Assembly: GCF_031451695.1 (NCBI RefSeq)
Contig: NZ_JARWAM010000003.1
Span: 62,001 to 126,000 of the forward strand
Origin: Franzmannia qiaohouensis
GTDB lineage: Bacteria > Pseudomonadota > Gammaproteobacteria > Pseudomonadales > Halomonadaceae
Reading direction: 5' to 3'
Length of the DNA stretch: 64,000 bases
The notes below the pieces were generated by a model. That model saw nothing but the letters and a program-made list of their open reading frames with translations, was not told the origin of the DNA and did no database searches. Shown here in pieces: positions 51,793 through 61,043 of the stretch. Numbering within the stretch: the first letter of the stretch is position 1; each line of letters opens with the position of its first letter. The translations under genes and the position numbers were made by a program.

Positions 51793-53541
51793 TTAGCCCT
51801 TGACGATCACGTGCTGGGCGGCAAGCTCGTTGCGAAAATCCTTGAGCAGGCCCAGCACCGGATTGGGCGCCGCCTGGCCGAGGCCGCAGATCGAGGCGTC
51901 CATCATCACCTGGGACAGCCGCTCGAGGTCGGCGACATGCCACTCGTCGCGCTCGAGCAGGGTCAACATCTTCTCGGTGCCGACCCGGCACGGCGTGCAC
52001 TGCCCGCAGGACTCGTCGGCGAAGAACCCCAGCAGGTTGGCGGCCGCGCCGCGCAGGTCGTCCCGGTCCGAGAGCACGATCACCGCCGCCGAGCCGATAA
52101 AGCAGCCCTCGGCCTGCAGGGTGTCGAAGTCCAGCGGGATATCCGCCTTGCTGGCCGGCAGGATGCCGCCGGAGGCGCCTCCCGGCAGGTAGGCAGCGAG
52201 GCGATGGCCGTCGGCCATGCCGCCGCCGTACTCCTCGACCAGCTCATTCAGGGTGATGCCCGCCGGGGCCAGGTGCACGCCGGGGCGCTTGACCCGCCCG
52301 GAGAGCGAGAAGCTGCGCAGGCCGCTGCGTCCGTGTCGGCCGTGGCCGGCGAACCACTCGGCGCCGCGCTGCCAGATCAGCGGGATCCAGTAGACGGTCT
52401 CGACGTTGTTGACCAGGGTCGGCCGGTCGAACAGGCCGCGCTGGGCGACGAACGGCGGCCGGTGGCGTGGCTTGCCGGGCTTGCCCTCCAGCGACTCGAT
52501 CATTGCCGACTCTTCGCCACAGATATAGGCGCCGGCGCCGCGCCGCATCACCACGTAGCCGGGACTGATCAGGCCGACGGCCTCGAGCTCGGCGATCGCC
52601 TCGTGCAGCACGCGGTGCAGGCCGGGGTATTCGTCACGCAGGTAGATGTAGAGCGCCTCGGCGTCCACCGCCCAGGCGCTGACCAACGCGCCCTCGAGGA
52701 AGCGGTGTGGCGCCTGCTCCATGTAGTAACGGTCCTTGAAGGTGCCCGGCTCGCCCTCGTCGGCGTTGATCGCGCAGTAGCGCGGCCCCGGCTCCTGGCG
52801 CACGAAGTACCACTTCTTGAAGGTCGGGAAGCCGGCCCCGCCCAAGCCGCGCAGATTGGCCGCCTCGAGGGTCTGCATCAAGCTCTCGACCGTCACCTCA
52901 CCATCGCGGCAGGCCTCAAGCAGCCGGTAGCCACCCTCGTCGCGGTAGGCATCGAGCCGCTGCCAGTCGACGGCCTCGGGATGGAAATGGCCGGTGTCGA
53001 CCACAGTCTCCACCGCCTCGCGACTGGCGTGCAGCACATGGCGGTGGCCGACCTCGACCACCGGCGCGCTCTCGCAGCGGCCCATGCAGGGCGCACGACG
53101 CACGCGCACCTGGGCCGGGTCGGCGCCGGCCTCAAGCTCGCTCTGCAACGCCGCGGCGCCAGCCAGCTGACAGGACAGCGAGTCGCAGACACGAATGGTC
53201 ACCGCCGGCGGCGGCGCCTGGTCGTCGTGGACCACATCGAAGTGTGCGTAGAAGGTGGCGGTCTCATACAGCGTCGCCATCGGCAGGTTCATGTAGGCGG
53301 CCAGGGCGCGCAGGTTGGCCATCGACAAGTGGCCGTGGTGGTCCTGGATCAGGTGCAGGTGCTCGATCAGCAGATCGCGGCGCTGTAGCGAGGGGGCGTC
53401 GCGCTCGTCGCCAAGCAGCACTCGCAGCGCCGTCAGCGCCTCGGGGGCCAGCTCGCGGCCGCGGGGCGTGCCGCGGAAGCGGCGCACGGGGGTCACGGGG
53501 GTCTCGGTCATGGGCGTGCTCGTTGTCGTTGAATCACTCAT
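51793..53541 (-). CDS. fdsB: Formate dehydrogenase NAD-binding subunit, NuoE-NuoF-like fusion
   Basis: About 582-aa fusion. The N-terminal 160 residues resemble NuoE/FdsG (MANLRALAAYMNLPMATLYETATFYAHF, CDSLSCQLAG, APCMGRCESAP), with a [2Fe-2S] site. The rest is NuoF/FdsB-like: GLRGLGGAGFPTFKKWYFV for NAD, CAINADEGEPGTFKDR for FMN, GAGAYICGEESAMIESLEG, and a 4Fe-4S cluster SCGQCTPCRVGTEKM. It passes electrons from FdsA to NAD+. In the Cupriavidus-type enzyme these are two proteins. The start is uncertain (53541 or 53511); no clear ribosome site. Confidence 0.9.
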   Translation of the reverse strand: MSDSTTTSTPMTETPVTPVRRFRGTPRGRELAPEALTALRVLLGDERDAPSLQRRDLLIEHLHLIQDHHGHLSMANLRALAAYMNLPMATLYETATFYAHFDVVHDDQAPPPAVTIRVCDSLSCQLAGAAALQSELEAGADPAQVRVRRAPCMGRCESAPVVEVGHRHVLHASREAVETVVDTGHFHPEAVDWQRLDAYRDEGGYRLLEACRDGEVTVESLMQTLEAANLRGLGGAGFPTFKKWYFVRQEPGPRYCAINADEGEPGTFKDRYYMEQAPHRFLEGALVSAWAVDAEALYIYLRDEYPGLHRVLHEAIAELEAVGLISPGYVVMRRGAGAYICGEESAMIESLEGKPGKPRHRPPFVAQRGLFDRPTLVNNVETVYWIPLIWQRGAEWFAGHGRHGRSGLRSFSLSGRVKRPGVHLAPAGITLNELVEEYGGGMADGHRLAAYLPGGASGGILPASKADIPLDFDTLQAEGCFIGSAAVIVLSDRDDLRGAAANLLGFFADESCGQCTPCRVGTEKMLTLLERDEWHVADLERLSQVMMDASICGLGQAAPNPVLGLLKDFRNELAAQHVIVKG

Positions 53542-53784
53542 CGTCGTGGCAATGGCACCGGCCAAAAATGAAACAATTTGTTATCGTTGCATTGAAGTTC
53601 TATAAATCGGCATTATCTTTAGGGGTGCACGTCGCAGAAAGGATGCGCTGTCACAGCCAGTCTGCCATATAGCATAGCCGCTATGTTCGCCACACACGGC
53701 GAACGCCTCCCTGAAAACGACGTCAGGGTCGCGGGCAGGTCACGCTGCGGATACGGATCATGGTAACCACAAGGAGGAGCCACC

Positions 53785-53982
53785 ATGAATTGGGACCAGA
53801 TAGAAGGACGCTGGAAGGAATTTCAAGGCAAGGCCCGCGAGAGCTGGGGCGAGCTGACCGACGATGAGCTCGACCAGATCGCCGGCAAGAAGGATCGAAT
53901 GATCGGTAAACTGCAGACCAAGTACGGCATTACCAAGGAAGAAGCGGAAAAACGCGCCAACGACTGGGCCGCCAAGCTGTAA
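53785..53982 (+). CDS. CsbD-family stress protein
   Basis: 65-aa protein of the CsbD/YjbJ family: MNWDQIEGRWKEFQGKARE, then WGELTDDELDQIAGKKDRM and LQTKYGITKEEAEKR. Members are highly abundant small hydrophilic proteins induced by stress; their biochemical role is not settled. An AAGGAGGAG site lies just upstream. It is followed 50 bases later by an exported acidic protein, perhaps in the same transcript. Confidence 0.93.
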   Translation: MNWDQIEGRWKEFQGKARESWGELTDDELDQIAGKKDRMIGKLQTKYGITKEEAEKRANDWAAKL

Positions 53983-54032
53983 ACGGCACCCACACAGTGA
54001 CACCACGAAAGGACTATCGAGGAGATCACAGC

Positions 54033-54539
54033 ATGCGCAAGACCACTCTCGCACTCAGCATTTCTCTCGCCGCTGGCGGCATGGCACTGGCGAGTACCGC
54101 CCAGGCCGACGTCGAAGGCCTCTACTCGGCCGATGCGATCATGGATGCCGATGTTTATCTGGACAGCGATCCGGACGAGAACGTCGGCGACGTCGAGGAT
54201 ATCCTGCTCGACGACGACATGAGCGTTCAGGCCATCGTCATCGAAACAGGTGCCACCCTGGGTCTTGGCGGCCGCGATGTGGTGCTCGACAACGACCACT
54301 ACCGGCTGGAAACCGAGACCGACGAAGACGGTGACACCGTGCACCGTGTGTATGTCGATGCCACCGCAGAAGAGTTCGCCGATCTTCCCGAGTACGATAG
54401 TGACTGGTGGGATCAGGCCCGCGAGAACGCTGCCGAGGCCTGGGAAGCCACTCGCGAGGGCGCCCAGAGCGCCTGGCAGCGCACCCGAGAAGGTGCCGAA
54501 AGCATCGGCGATACGGTCGGCGAAACCGTCAATAACTGA
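54033..54539 (+). CDS. Exported acidic protein with PRC-barrel-like region
   Basis: 168-aa protein with a signal peptide (MRKTTLALSISLAAGGMALASTAQA). The mature N-terminal half (YSADAIMDADVYLDSDPDENVGDVEDILLDDDMSVQAIVIE) resembles a PRC-barrel domain. The C-terminal half is an amphipathic helix of repeating WDQARENAAEAWEATREGAQ type. Start 54033 has GAGGAG seven bases upstream. Its role is unknown; exported PRC-barrel proteins next to CsbD genes suggest envelope or osmotic stress. Confidence 0.78.
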   Translation: MRKTTLALSISLAAGGMALASTAQADVEGLYSADAIMDADVYLDSDPDENVGDVEDILLDDDMSVQAIVIETGATLGLGGRDVVLDNDHYRLETETDEDGDTVHRVYVDATAEEFADLPEYDSDWWDQARENAAEAWEATREGAQSAWQRTREGAESIGDTVGETVNN

Positions 54540-54576
54540 TGTGATCCCGACCGACGCCGCTGTTAGGCGCCGCGCA

Positions 54577-54602
54577 ACAGGCCCGCCATTTGGCGGGCCT
54601 GT
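54577..54602 (+). terminator. Strong hairpin terminator after the CsbD/PRC-like genes
   Basis: ACAGGCCCGCC-ATTT-GGCGGGCCTGT is a perfect 11-bp stem followed by CTTCGT, about 38 bases past the stop codon. Confidence 0.75.
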
Positions 54603-54787
54603 CTTCGTGGGATAGTGGTCAGATATGGCGAGGTCGCTTAGGCGATATCGGCGCTGCGCGACCTGTCCAATAATGGCTCAGGTGTCGAATTCGTCTGAAT
54701 CTTATCGGCCACTTGCCTGGCAATTCACTGGTAAAGCGTCACAATAACCCTGAGCCATCACAACATACGCACAAGGGAGATTTCGCA

Positions 54788-56440
54788 GTGGAAAAGAATT
54801 CTCAAGATCCCTCTTCCCAGGAGCGGCAAGAAGGCTCCGAAGGCATTCCCGCACCAGAAGGCCCCGCCAACCTGATCGATACCGACTATGTGATCGGTCA
54901 GGATAATACCAAGGCGTCGCCGATGGGTTTCAACGTCGACCTCCACGGCAAGGTATTCGGGATCTCCTCCCTCGTGGTGGTGTTCTTCGTGATCATCACC
55001 ATGGCCCTGCAGGAGCAAGTGGCACCGCTCTTCAACGCCACCTTCGGCTTCCTGACCAGCAACATGGCCTGGTTCTTCCTGCTGGCCGCCAACATCTTCG
55101 TGCTCCTCTCGATCACGCTGATTTTCACGCCACTCGGCAAGGTGCGTCTCGGCGGACAAGATGCAACGCCGGACTTCAGCTATGCGGGCTGGTTTGCCAT
55201 GCTGTTTGCCGCCGGCATGGGCATCGGCCTGATGTACTTCGGCGTCTCTGAACCCATGGACCACTTCCAGGCCGCACTCGGGGGCGTCGCTAGCGAGAAC
55301 GGCGCGCGCACCGACTGGGCTCCGCTGGGCGGCGCCGAAGGCGACGAGGCCGGCGCCGTAGCGCTGGGCATGGCCGCCACCATCTTCCACTGGGGCCTGC
55401 ACCCCTGGGGCATCTACGCCGTGGTGGCGCTGGCCCTGGCGCTGTTCTCCTTCAACAAGGGCCTGCCGCTGACCATGCGCTCGATCTTCTACCCGATCCT
55501 GGGGGAGCGCGTATGGGGCTGGCCGGGGCATTTGATCGATATCCTGGCGGTGTTCGCTACCCTGTTCGGCCTGGCCACCTCCCTCGGGCTGGGCGCCGAG
55601 CAGGCCACCAACGGCCTCAACGACCTGTTTGGCATTCCCAACACCAACACCACCATGGTGCTGTTGATCATGGGCATCACCGTCATCGCCATGGGCTCCA
55701 TCCTGCTCGGCGTCGACAAGGGTGTGCAGCGCCTCTCCCAGCTCAATATGGGCCTGGCCTTCCTGCTGCTGGCCTTCGTGATCATCGTCGGCCCGACGCT
55801 GATGATCGCCACCGGCTTCTTCCAGAACCTGCTGGGTTACCTGACCAACCTGCCGGCGCTGTCCAATCCCTTCGGCCGTGAAGACGCCAACTTCAGCCAG
55901 GGCTGGACCGCCTTCTACTGGGCCTGGTGGATCTCCTGGTCACCGTTCGTCGGCATGTTCATTGCCCGGGTCTCGCGCGGGCGCACCGTGCGCGAGTTCC
56001 TGATCGCCGTGCTGCTGGTGCCGTCGCTGGTCTCGGTGCTGTGGATGACCTCCTTCGGTAGCGCCGGTATCGACCAGCTGCTCACCGGGACCTTCGATGG
56101 CGAGGCGGATGCGCTGTTCGTGATGCTGGCCGGCCTGCCGCTGACCGAGATCACCTCCTTCATCGCTATCGTGCTGGTGATCGTGTTCTTCATCACCTCG
56201 TCGGACTCCGGCTCGCTGGTGATCGACTCCATCACCGCCGGGGGCAAGGTCGACGCGCCCAAGCCGCAGCGTATCTTCTGGGCGATCATCGAAGGCGCCA
56301 TCGCCATCGCACTGCTGCTCGGAGGCGGCCTGGCGGCGCTGCAGGCGGCGGTGATCTCCACCGGTCTGCCCTTCACCCTGGTACTACTGGTCGCTTGCTA
56401 CGCCATCGTCAAGGGACTGATGAGCGAACCCCGCGGCTGA
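54788..56440 (+). CDS. BCCT-family betaine/carnitine/choline transporter (first copy)
   Basis: About 550-aa Na+- or H+-coupled transporter of quaternary ammonium solutes. The start is GTG 54788, with AAGGGAG eight bases upstream; earlier codons of the frame have no site. The N terminus is acidic and about 70 residues long, before the first membrane span. BCCT hallmarks: GWFAMLFAAGMGIGLMYFGVSEP, FHWGLHPWGIYAVVALALA, and FYWAWWISWSPFVGMFIARV-SRGRTVREF. The C-terminal tail is very short. It likely supplies glycine betaine, as osmolyte or for the catabolic genes upstream. Confidence 0.93.
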   Translation: MEKNSQDPSSQERQEGSEGIPAPEGPANLIDTDYVIGQDNTKASPMGFNVDLHGKVFGISSLVVVFFVIITMALQEQVAPLFNATFGFLTSNMAWFFLLAANIFVLLSITLIFTPLGKVRLGGQDATPDFSYAGWFAMLFAAGMGIGLMYFGVSEPMDHFQAALGGVASENGARTDWAPLGGAEGDEAGAVALGMAATIFHWGLHPWGIYAVVALALALFSFNKGLPLTMRSIFYPILGERVWGWPGHLIDILAVFATLFGLATSLGLGAEQATNGLNDLFGIPNTNTTMVLLIMGITVIAMGSILLGVDKGVQRLSQLNMGLAFLLLAFVIIVGPTLMIATGFFQNLLGYLTNLPALSNPFGREDANFSQGWTAFYWAWWISWSPFVGMFIARVSRGRTVREFLIAVLLVPSLVSVLWMTSFGSAGIDQLLTGTFDGEADALFVMLAGLPLTEITSFIAIVLVIVFFITSSDSGSLVIDSITAGGKVDAPKPQRIFWAIIEGAIAIALLLGGGLAALQAAVISTGLPFTLVLLVACYAIVKGLMSEPRG

Positions 56441-56460
56441 CCCTCATCGACTAGCGCGAA

Positions 56461-56488
56461 AAAAAGGCGGCCCACGGGCCGCCTTTTT
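56461..56488. terminator. Bidirectional intrinsic terminator
   Basis: AAAAAGGCGGCCC-AC-GGGCCGCCTTTTT is a long perfect inverted repeat with A and T runs on both sides, placed between the convergent BCCT and exonuclease genes. Confidence 0.92.
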
Positions 56489-56500
56489 CATGCCTGACAT

Positions 56501-57223
56501 TCAACTCCAGAGCTGGCCGATTGGCGTGCCCGGCTGATGCCGGGCAGCGATCTGCGCCTGCAGCAGCTCGGCGGTGGCCAGCGCGTCGATCAGCGCATGA
56601 TGCCCCTGATACGGCGGCAGGCCGTAGCGCTCGCGGCTGTTGTGCAGGCGAATCGATACCGGCGGGCGTCCCATCCAGCGGCGAAAGCGCGCCCACAGCG
56701 ACTGACGATGAATACGTGCTTCCAGCGACATGGTATCGATCATCGGGAAACGCAGGCTTTCTCTGCGCCGCGACTGCATCGCAGCGTCGAGGAACGGCCG
56801 CTCGATGTGCCGGTAGTGGACCACCACCAGACGCCCCGCCAGGGCGGCCAGCAGCTCATCGATGATCTCGTCGAGGTCCGGGGCATCGACGATCTCTGAG
56901 TCGGTGATGTGGTGAAAGGCCACCGATTGGCGCAACAGCGGACGCGGCGGACGCACCACCCAATAGCGGCGCTCGGCCAGGCGGATGCGGCTCAGGCTAA
57001 AGGGCACCAGGCCGATACTGACGATGGCATGGCGCCGTTCATCGAGACCGGTGGTTTCCATGTCCATGGCCACCAGCGGCGCTTCACCGATCGGCGTTTC
57101 CGGCGCCAGCTGGCTGGAGGCGAAGAAATCGGCCACGCAGGGGTCGCGGGCCTCACCGGCACGCCGTGCCAGGTAGTCGGGCCAGCTGGGAGTCGAGGGC
57201 TTTAGCGAACGCAACGAGAGCAT
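56501..57223 (-). CDS. DEDDh 3'-5' exonuclease (DNA polymerase III epsilon-like)
   Basis: 240-aa exonuclease-fold protein. The first catalytic motif is D54 and E56 in VAMDMETTGLDE; motif II lies around RLVVVHYRHIERPFLDAA; motif III is GHHALIDALATAELL (H then D). It starts 5 bases after the end of the cNMP/CBS/DUF294 gene, a pairing common in gammaproteobacteria. The two are therefore likely cotranslated. It is not the replicative DnaQ, judging from its context. Confidence 0.85.
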   Translation of the reverse strand: MLSLRSLKPSTPSWPDYLARRAGEARDPCVADFFASSQLAPETPIGEAPLVAMDMETTGLDERRHAIVSIGLVPFSLSRIRLAERRYWVVRPPRPLLRQSVAFHHITDSEIVDAPDLDEIIDELLAALAGRLVVVHYRHIERPFLDAAMQSRRRESLRFPMIDTMSLEARIHRQSLWARFRRWMGRPPVSIRLHNSRERYGLPPYQGHHALIDALATAELLQAQIAARHQPGTPIGQLWS

Positions 57224-57228
57224 GCCGA

Positions 57229-59130
57229 TCAGCGCCGCGACGGCATGGGGTAGCGGAATTTGAGAAACTTCTGCGCATTGCTGAGCAGCTGGAAGGCGTC
57301 CTTGAGATGGTGACGCTCGCTGTCAGAGACATTGCTGGGCGCGATGTTGTTGTCGGGCTCCTGGTCCTCGCGCAGATCGATGGCCTGGTGGCGAATGCGC
57401 ACCATCGACAGGAACTCGAAGGCGTAGCGGATCTTGTCGCCGGTGCCGGCCGGCAGCAGCTGGGTTTTGGAAATATCGTCAAGACGCTCGAAACTGTTCT
57501 GTGCCCGCGAGCCGCAGGCCAGGGCGTGCGCACGAATCAGGTCGACCATCGGCGCCGTGCCGCGGCGCTTGATATTGATGGTGTTGTTCTGCTTGCCGTC
57601 CTTCTCCATCACGAAGGTGCGGAAGAAGCCCAGCGGCGGCGTCCGGCCCAGGGCATTACGCGCCATGGCAGCGAGAAACAGCGGGCTCTCGGACGCCTTG
57701 CGGGCCACCAGGTCCTGCAGCTGCTCGACGAAGGCCTCTTCGCCATGCACGCTATCGAGATCGAAGAAGATCGAGCTGTGCAGCAGGTGCTCCGGATTGG
57801 GGTTATCGATCCAGTCGCTGAAGTAGCCCTTCCATACCGCCAGCGGCTGACGCCACTGGCGGTTGGTGGCCATGACGTCACCCTTGCAGTAGGTGTAGCC
57901 GCAGGCGTCGAGACCATCGCTGACGCGCTTGGCAAGGGTCGCGAAGTAGTCGTCATGCTGGGCCGGGTCGAAGCGGTCGTCGAGGATCAGGGCGTTGTCC
58001 TGGTCGGTGACGATACTCTGCTCGTTGCGCGCCATCGAGCCCAGCGCCATGAAGCAGTACGGCACCGGCGGTGGCCCCAGCTCCTCTTCGGCGAGTTCGA
58101 GCAGGCGGCGGGTAAAGCTGCGGCCGATGGTCGACAGCGCCGAGCCGACCATGTGCGAGTTGGCGCCCTCCTCGACCATCCTCACGAAGGCCTCGCGCAC
58201 GTCGGGCTTGAGGCGCGCCAGGCCCTTGGCATCCGGTTGATGGAAGATGTTGCTGACCAGGTAGAGGCTGCTGTGGGTCTCGTAGCGAATGATGTCGGAG
58301 AGATGCAGCACGCCCATCGGCCGGCGCCGGTGGAGCACCGGCAGGTGATGCACGTTGTTGCGCAGCATCGACAGCATCGCCTCGTGCACCGATTTGTCGG
58401 ACTGTACGCTGATCAGCCGTGAACTGACGATCTCGCCGACCCGGGTCGACACGCTAAGCCCTTCAGCCAGCACGCGGTTACGCAGATCCTGATCGGTGAC
58501 GATACCCTTGAGGGTCCAGCTTTGCCCCTCAGGATCGTTGAACTGGTAGCGCGGGTCGCCTTCCTCCGTCGACAACACCAGCGCCGAGGAGACATTCTCC
58601 TCGTTCATGCGCTGTGCCAGCTCCTGAACGCTGGCACTCTCCTCGATCATCAGCGGGCGACGCGATACCAGCTTGCGCACCCGGGTGATCATCATGTCAT
58701 TGCTCTTGTGCTGCTCCTCGACCGCCGCCTTGAGCCGCGTACGGCCAAATTCGACGAAATCGGCAAAGTGTTCGTCTTGGTCGCACAGCTCGCGGAACAC
58801 GTCACCGGGAATGAAGTAGATCAGGGTGTCTTCGAGGGCCTTGGCGGGAAAATGCACCTTGCGGCTCCGCAACAGGCTGTAGTGGCCAAAGATGTCGCCT
58901 TCGCTGAGCCGGTTGTAGAGCTCGCCGTTGCGCCAGAAGATCTCCACCGCGCCGCTGCGGATATAGTGCAGGTCCTCGATGGCATCGCCGAGCTGCAATA
59001 TATCGCTGCCAGCCTTGAAATAGGCAACTTCGATACGCCCGGCCACGCTATCGAGGTGCGCATCGCTCAGACCGTCGAAGGGGGCAAAGCGGGCCAGCTG
59101 CTCGCGAATCTCCAGCAGTTCGATGTCCAT
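57229..59130 (-). CDS. cNMP-binding/CBS/DUF294 nucleotidyltransferase-like signalling protein
   Basis: 633-aa cytosolic protein. Order: cyclic-nucleotide-binding-like domain (about 10-125), two CBS domains (about 150-225 and 230-285), a DUF294 nucleotidyltransferase-fold domain with GSMARNEQSIVTDQDNAL (364-381; Asp376 and Asp378 are candidate metal ligands), and a C-terminal helical domain. Related proteins are thought to sense nucleotides and modify partner proteins; the real activity is not known. Start 59130 has GGGAGCGG upstream. The frame continues to 59247 without a site. Confidence 0.87.
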   Translation of the reverse strand: MDIELLEIREQLARFAPFDGLSDAHLDSVAGRIEVAYFKAGSDILQLGDAIEDLHYIRSGAVEIFWRNGELYNRLSEGDIFGHYSLLRSRKVHFPAKALEDTLIYFIPGDVFRELCDQDEHFADFVEFGRTRLKAAVEEQHKSNDMMITRVRKLVSRRPLMIEESASVQELAQRMNEENVSSALVLSTEEGDPRYQFNDPEGQSWTLKGIVTDQDLRNRVLAEGLSVSTRVGEIVSSRLISVQSDKSVHEAMLSMLRNNVHHLPVLHRRRPMGVLHLSDIIRYETHSSLYLVSNIFHQPDAKGLARLKPDVREAFVRMVEEGANSHMVGSALSTIGRSFTRRLLELAEEELGPPPVPYCFMALGSMARNEQSIVTDQDNALILDDRFDPAQHDDYFATLAKRVSDGLDACGYTYCKGDVMATNRQWRQPLAVWKGYFSDWIDNPNPEHLLHSSIFFDLDSVHGEEAFVEQLQDLVARKASESPLFLAAMARNALGRTPPLGFFRTFVMEKDGKQNNTINIKRRGTAPMVDLIRAHALACGSRAQNSFERLDDISKTQLLPAGTGDKIRYAFEFLSMVRIRHQAIDLREDQEPDNNIAPSNVSDSERHHLKDAFQLLSNAQKFLKFRYPMPSRR

Positions 59131-59244
59131 GTCCGCTCCCGGCCCGGCGTTATTGTTTGAAGTCTGATATTCCCGGCGCCTGCTGTAAAGCCGCCGGTGG
59201 GGATTGGCGTCGCCGTGAGCCATCCCGGCGTCGCCCAGACACGC

Positions 59245-59270
59245 CAAGGGCCGCTCAGTGGCGGCCCTTG
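59245..59270. terminator. Hairpin after DUF4168-like gene
   Basis: CAAGGGCCGC-TCAGTG-GCGGCCCTTG is a perfect 10-bp stem, 39 bases after the DUF4168-like stop (minus strand) and upstream of the cNMP/CBS gene. No T-run. Confidence 0.6.
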
Positions 59271-59308
59271 ACGCTCATGCTGTCGATGGGAGTCGACGCT
59301 GAGGCAGC

Positions 59309-59713
59309 TTACGACTGTTCAGCCATTTCCTGAACGCGCTGCATCATTTGCGGGTCTTGCTGGATGGTGTGGCCGATCGCATTGAAGGTATCGACGTCCA
59401 GACCGCTGTCTTCGACGACTTCGACCATGCGGTCATTGGCTTCCATGCGGACTTCCTGCTGGGTCGCCTCGTCTTCGGCGCCCTGCAGACGCTCAGTGTA
59501 CTCCTGAGAAATCATGGCGATTTCCTGAGACGCATCGGCAAATTGCTGAAGCTCTTGATCGGAGAAATCCTGAGCGGGTGCCGCCTGCTGCTCCGGCGCC
59601 GCTGCGGGGTCTTGTGCAGGATCTTGGGCGGGATCCTGGGCGAAGGCTGCTTGGGCAGAGAACAAACCAGCAGTCAGCAGTGCTGCAGAGAACAGGGCAG
59701 TCATCCGTTGCAT
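59309..59713 (-). CDS. DUF4168-like exported protein
   Basis: 134-aa exported protein. It has a signal peptide (MQRMTALFSAALLTAGLFSAQAAFA), a short repeat of AQDP units (QDPAQDPAQDPAA), and then a helical domain with FSDQELQQFADASQEIAMISQEYTERL and FNAIGHTIQQDPQMMQRVQEM, as in DUF4168 proteins of unknown function. Start 59713 has GGAGG about seven bases upstream. Confidence 0.82.
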   Translation of the reverse strand: MQRMTALFSAALLTAGLFSAQAAFAQDPAQDPAQDPAAAPEQQAAPAQDFSDQELQQFADASQEIAMISQEYTERLQGAEDEATQQEVRMEANDRMVEVVEDSGLDVDTFNAIGHTIQQDPQMMQRVQEMAEQS

Positions 59714-60043
59714 ATCAATACCTCCAGAGTGTTGCTTGAATATGTGCCCCCCTGTGACGGCGGCGCACCAAGAGGGTTCATATTTTTCGAGTAACAGAAA
59801 GAAACAGACAATATCCATAATAGTTACAATAGTCGCAAAACACAGACGGGCGAGAGACTACCAACCTGCCAGCCCCGCTCCCATGGGAGTACCGGCAGCA
59901 AGCGGGCAACGGGATGCGATGAGTTATCACCTAAATATAGGGCCTTGGGCCACTCCGCAGCCGCCGCGGCTTTTCGCCACCGCAGCCAAGGCGTAACCTC
60001 TTCGCTCGATTGATCGCCCGCCTGGGGAACAAGGAACCCATCG
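59714..60043. other. Gene-free gap before the DMT transporter
   Basis: This 330-base gap holds the promoter regions of the divergent DUF4168-like and DMT genes. It is unusually AT-rich near 59775-59845 (AATATCCATAATAGTTACAA). An AAGGAAC ribosome site precedes 60044. I see no gene in it. Confidence 0.6.
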
Positions 60044-60979
60044 ATGCCCACCCAACATCCTCGCCACCTGGCCCTCGCCGCGATGCCGGTACTCTTCGTG
60101 CTGCTGTGGAGCACCGGCTTCATCGGAGCCAAGTACGGGCTGCCCTATGCCGAGCCCTTTACCTTCCTGTTCGTGCGCTTCGCCCTGACCCTGGCGCTGC
60201 TGGTTCCACTGGTGTTTTTCTTCAAAGGGAGCTGGCCGCGGGATGCCGCGCTGTGGGGGCATATCGCCATCAGTGGCCTGCTGGTGCATGGCGCCTACCT
60301 GGGCGGCGTCTTCTACGGTATCTACCTGGGCATGCCGGCAGGGCTTGCCTCGCTGCTGGTGGGCCTGCAACCGCTGCTTACCGCCGCGCTTGCCGGGCCA
60401 CTCCTCGATGAGCGATTGTCGCGCTGGCAGTGGCTGGGACTGGGCCTCGGCCTGGTCGGTATTGCCATGGTACTGGGCAGCAAGCTCGACCCCGGAGCGG
60501 CACTGTTTCAGGGCTTTGGCCTGCCCGCCCTGCTGGCCGTGCTGGTGGCGCTGCTGGGGATTGCCTGCGGCACCCTCTATCAGAAGCGCTTCTGTACCAC
60601 CATGCCGCTGCTCTCGGGCACCGTGGTGCAGTACCTCGCCGCCGGGGCCCTGCTCGGCGTAGGTGCGCTGCTGTTCGAGTCACGTCAGATCGACTGGACG
60701 CCGACCTTCGCGCTAACCCTGGCCTGGCTGGTCTGCATCCTGTCGATCGCCGCCATCCTGCTGCTCATGGCGCTGATCGAGCGCGGCGAGGCATCGCGGG
60801 TAGCAAGCCTGTTCTACCTGGTGCCCCCGGTCACTGCGCTGCAGGCCTGGTGGCTGTTCGGCGAGCATCTGCCTCCGACGGCCCTGCTGGGCATGGCAAT
60901 CGCGCTTGGCGGCGTGGTGATGACGGTCAAAGGCAAGCAGCATGCAGCCAAGCGTGCAGCTAAAGTCCCGGGCAGATGA
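60044..60979 (+). CDS. EamA/DMT-family transporter
   Basis: 311-aa membrane protein with about ten spans in two EamA repeats (LLWSTGFIGAKYGLPYAEPFTFLFVRF; later ASLFYLVPPVTALQAWWLFGEHL). The first repeat ends with GLQPLLTAALAGPLLDERLS, the usual EamA motif. The substrate is unknown; many such carriers export amino acids or metabolites. An AAGGAAC site lies nine bases before the ATG. No close partner. Confidence 0.9.
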   Translation: MPTQHPRHLALAAMPVLFVLLWSTGFIGAKYGLPYAEPFTFLFVRFALTLALLVPLVFFFKGSWPRDAALWGHIAISGLLVHGAYLGGVFYGIYLGMPAGLASLLVGLQPLLTAALAGPLLDERLSRWQWLGLGLGLVGIAMVLGSKLDPGAALFQGFGLPALLAVLVALLGIACGTLYQKRFCTTMPLLSGTVVQYLAAGALLGVGALLFESRQIDWTPTFALTLAWLVCILSIAAILLLMALIERGEASRVASLFYLVPPVTALQAWWLFGEHLPPTALLGMAIALGGVVMTVKGKQHAAKRAAKVPGR

Positions 60980-61043
60980 GCCGATACTAGAGTAATAGTC
61001 GTCTAACCTTATTATCAGATCGGCAAGAACACAGGAAACGCTC

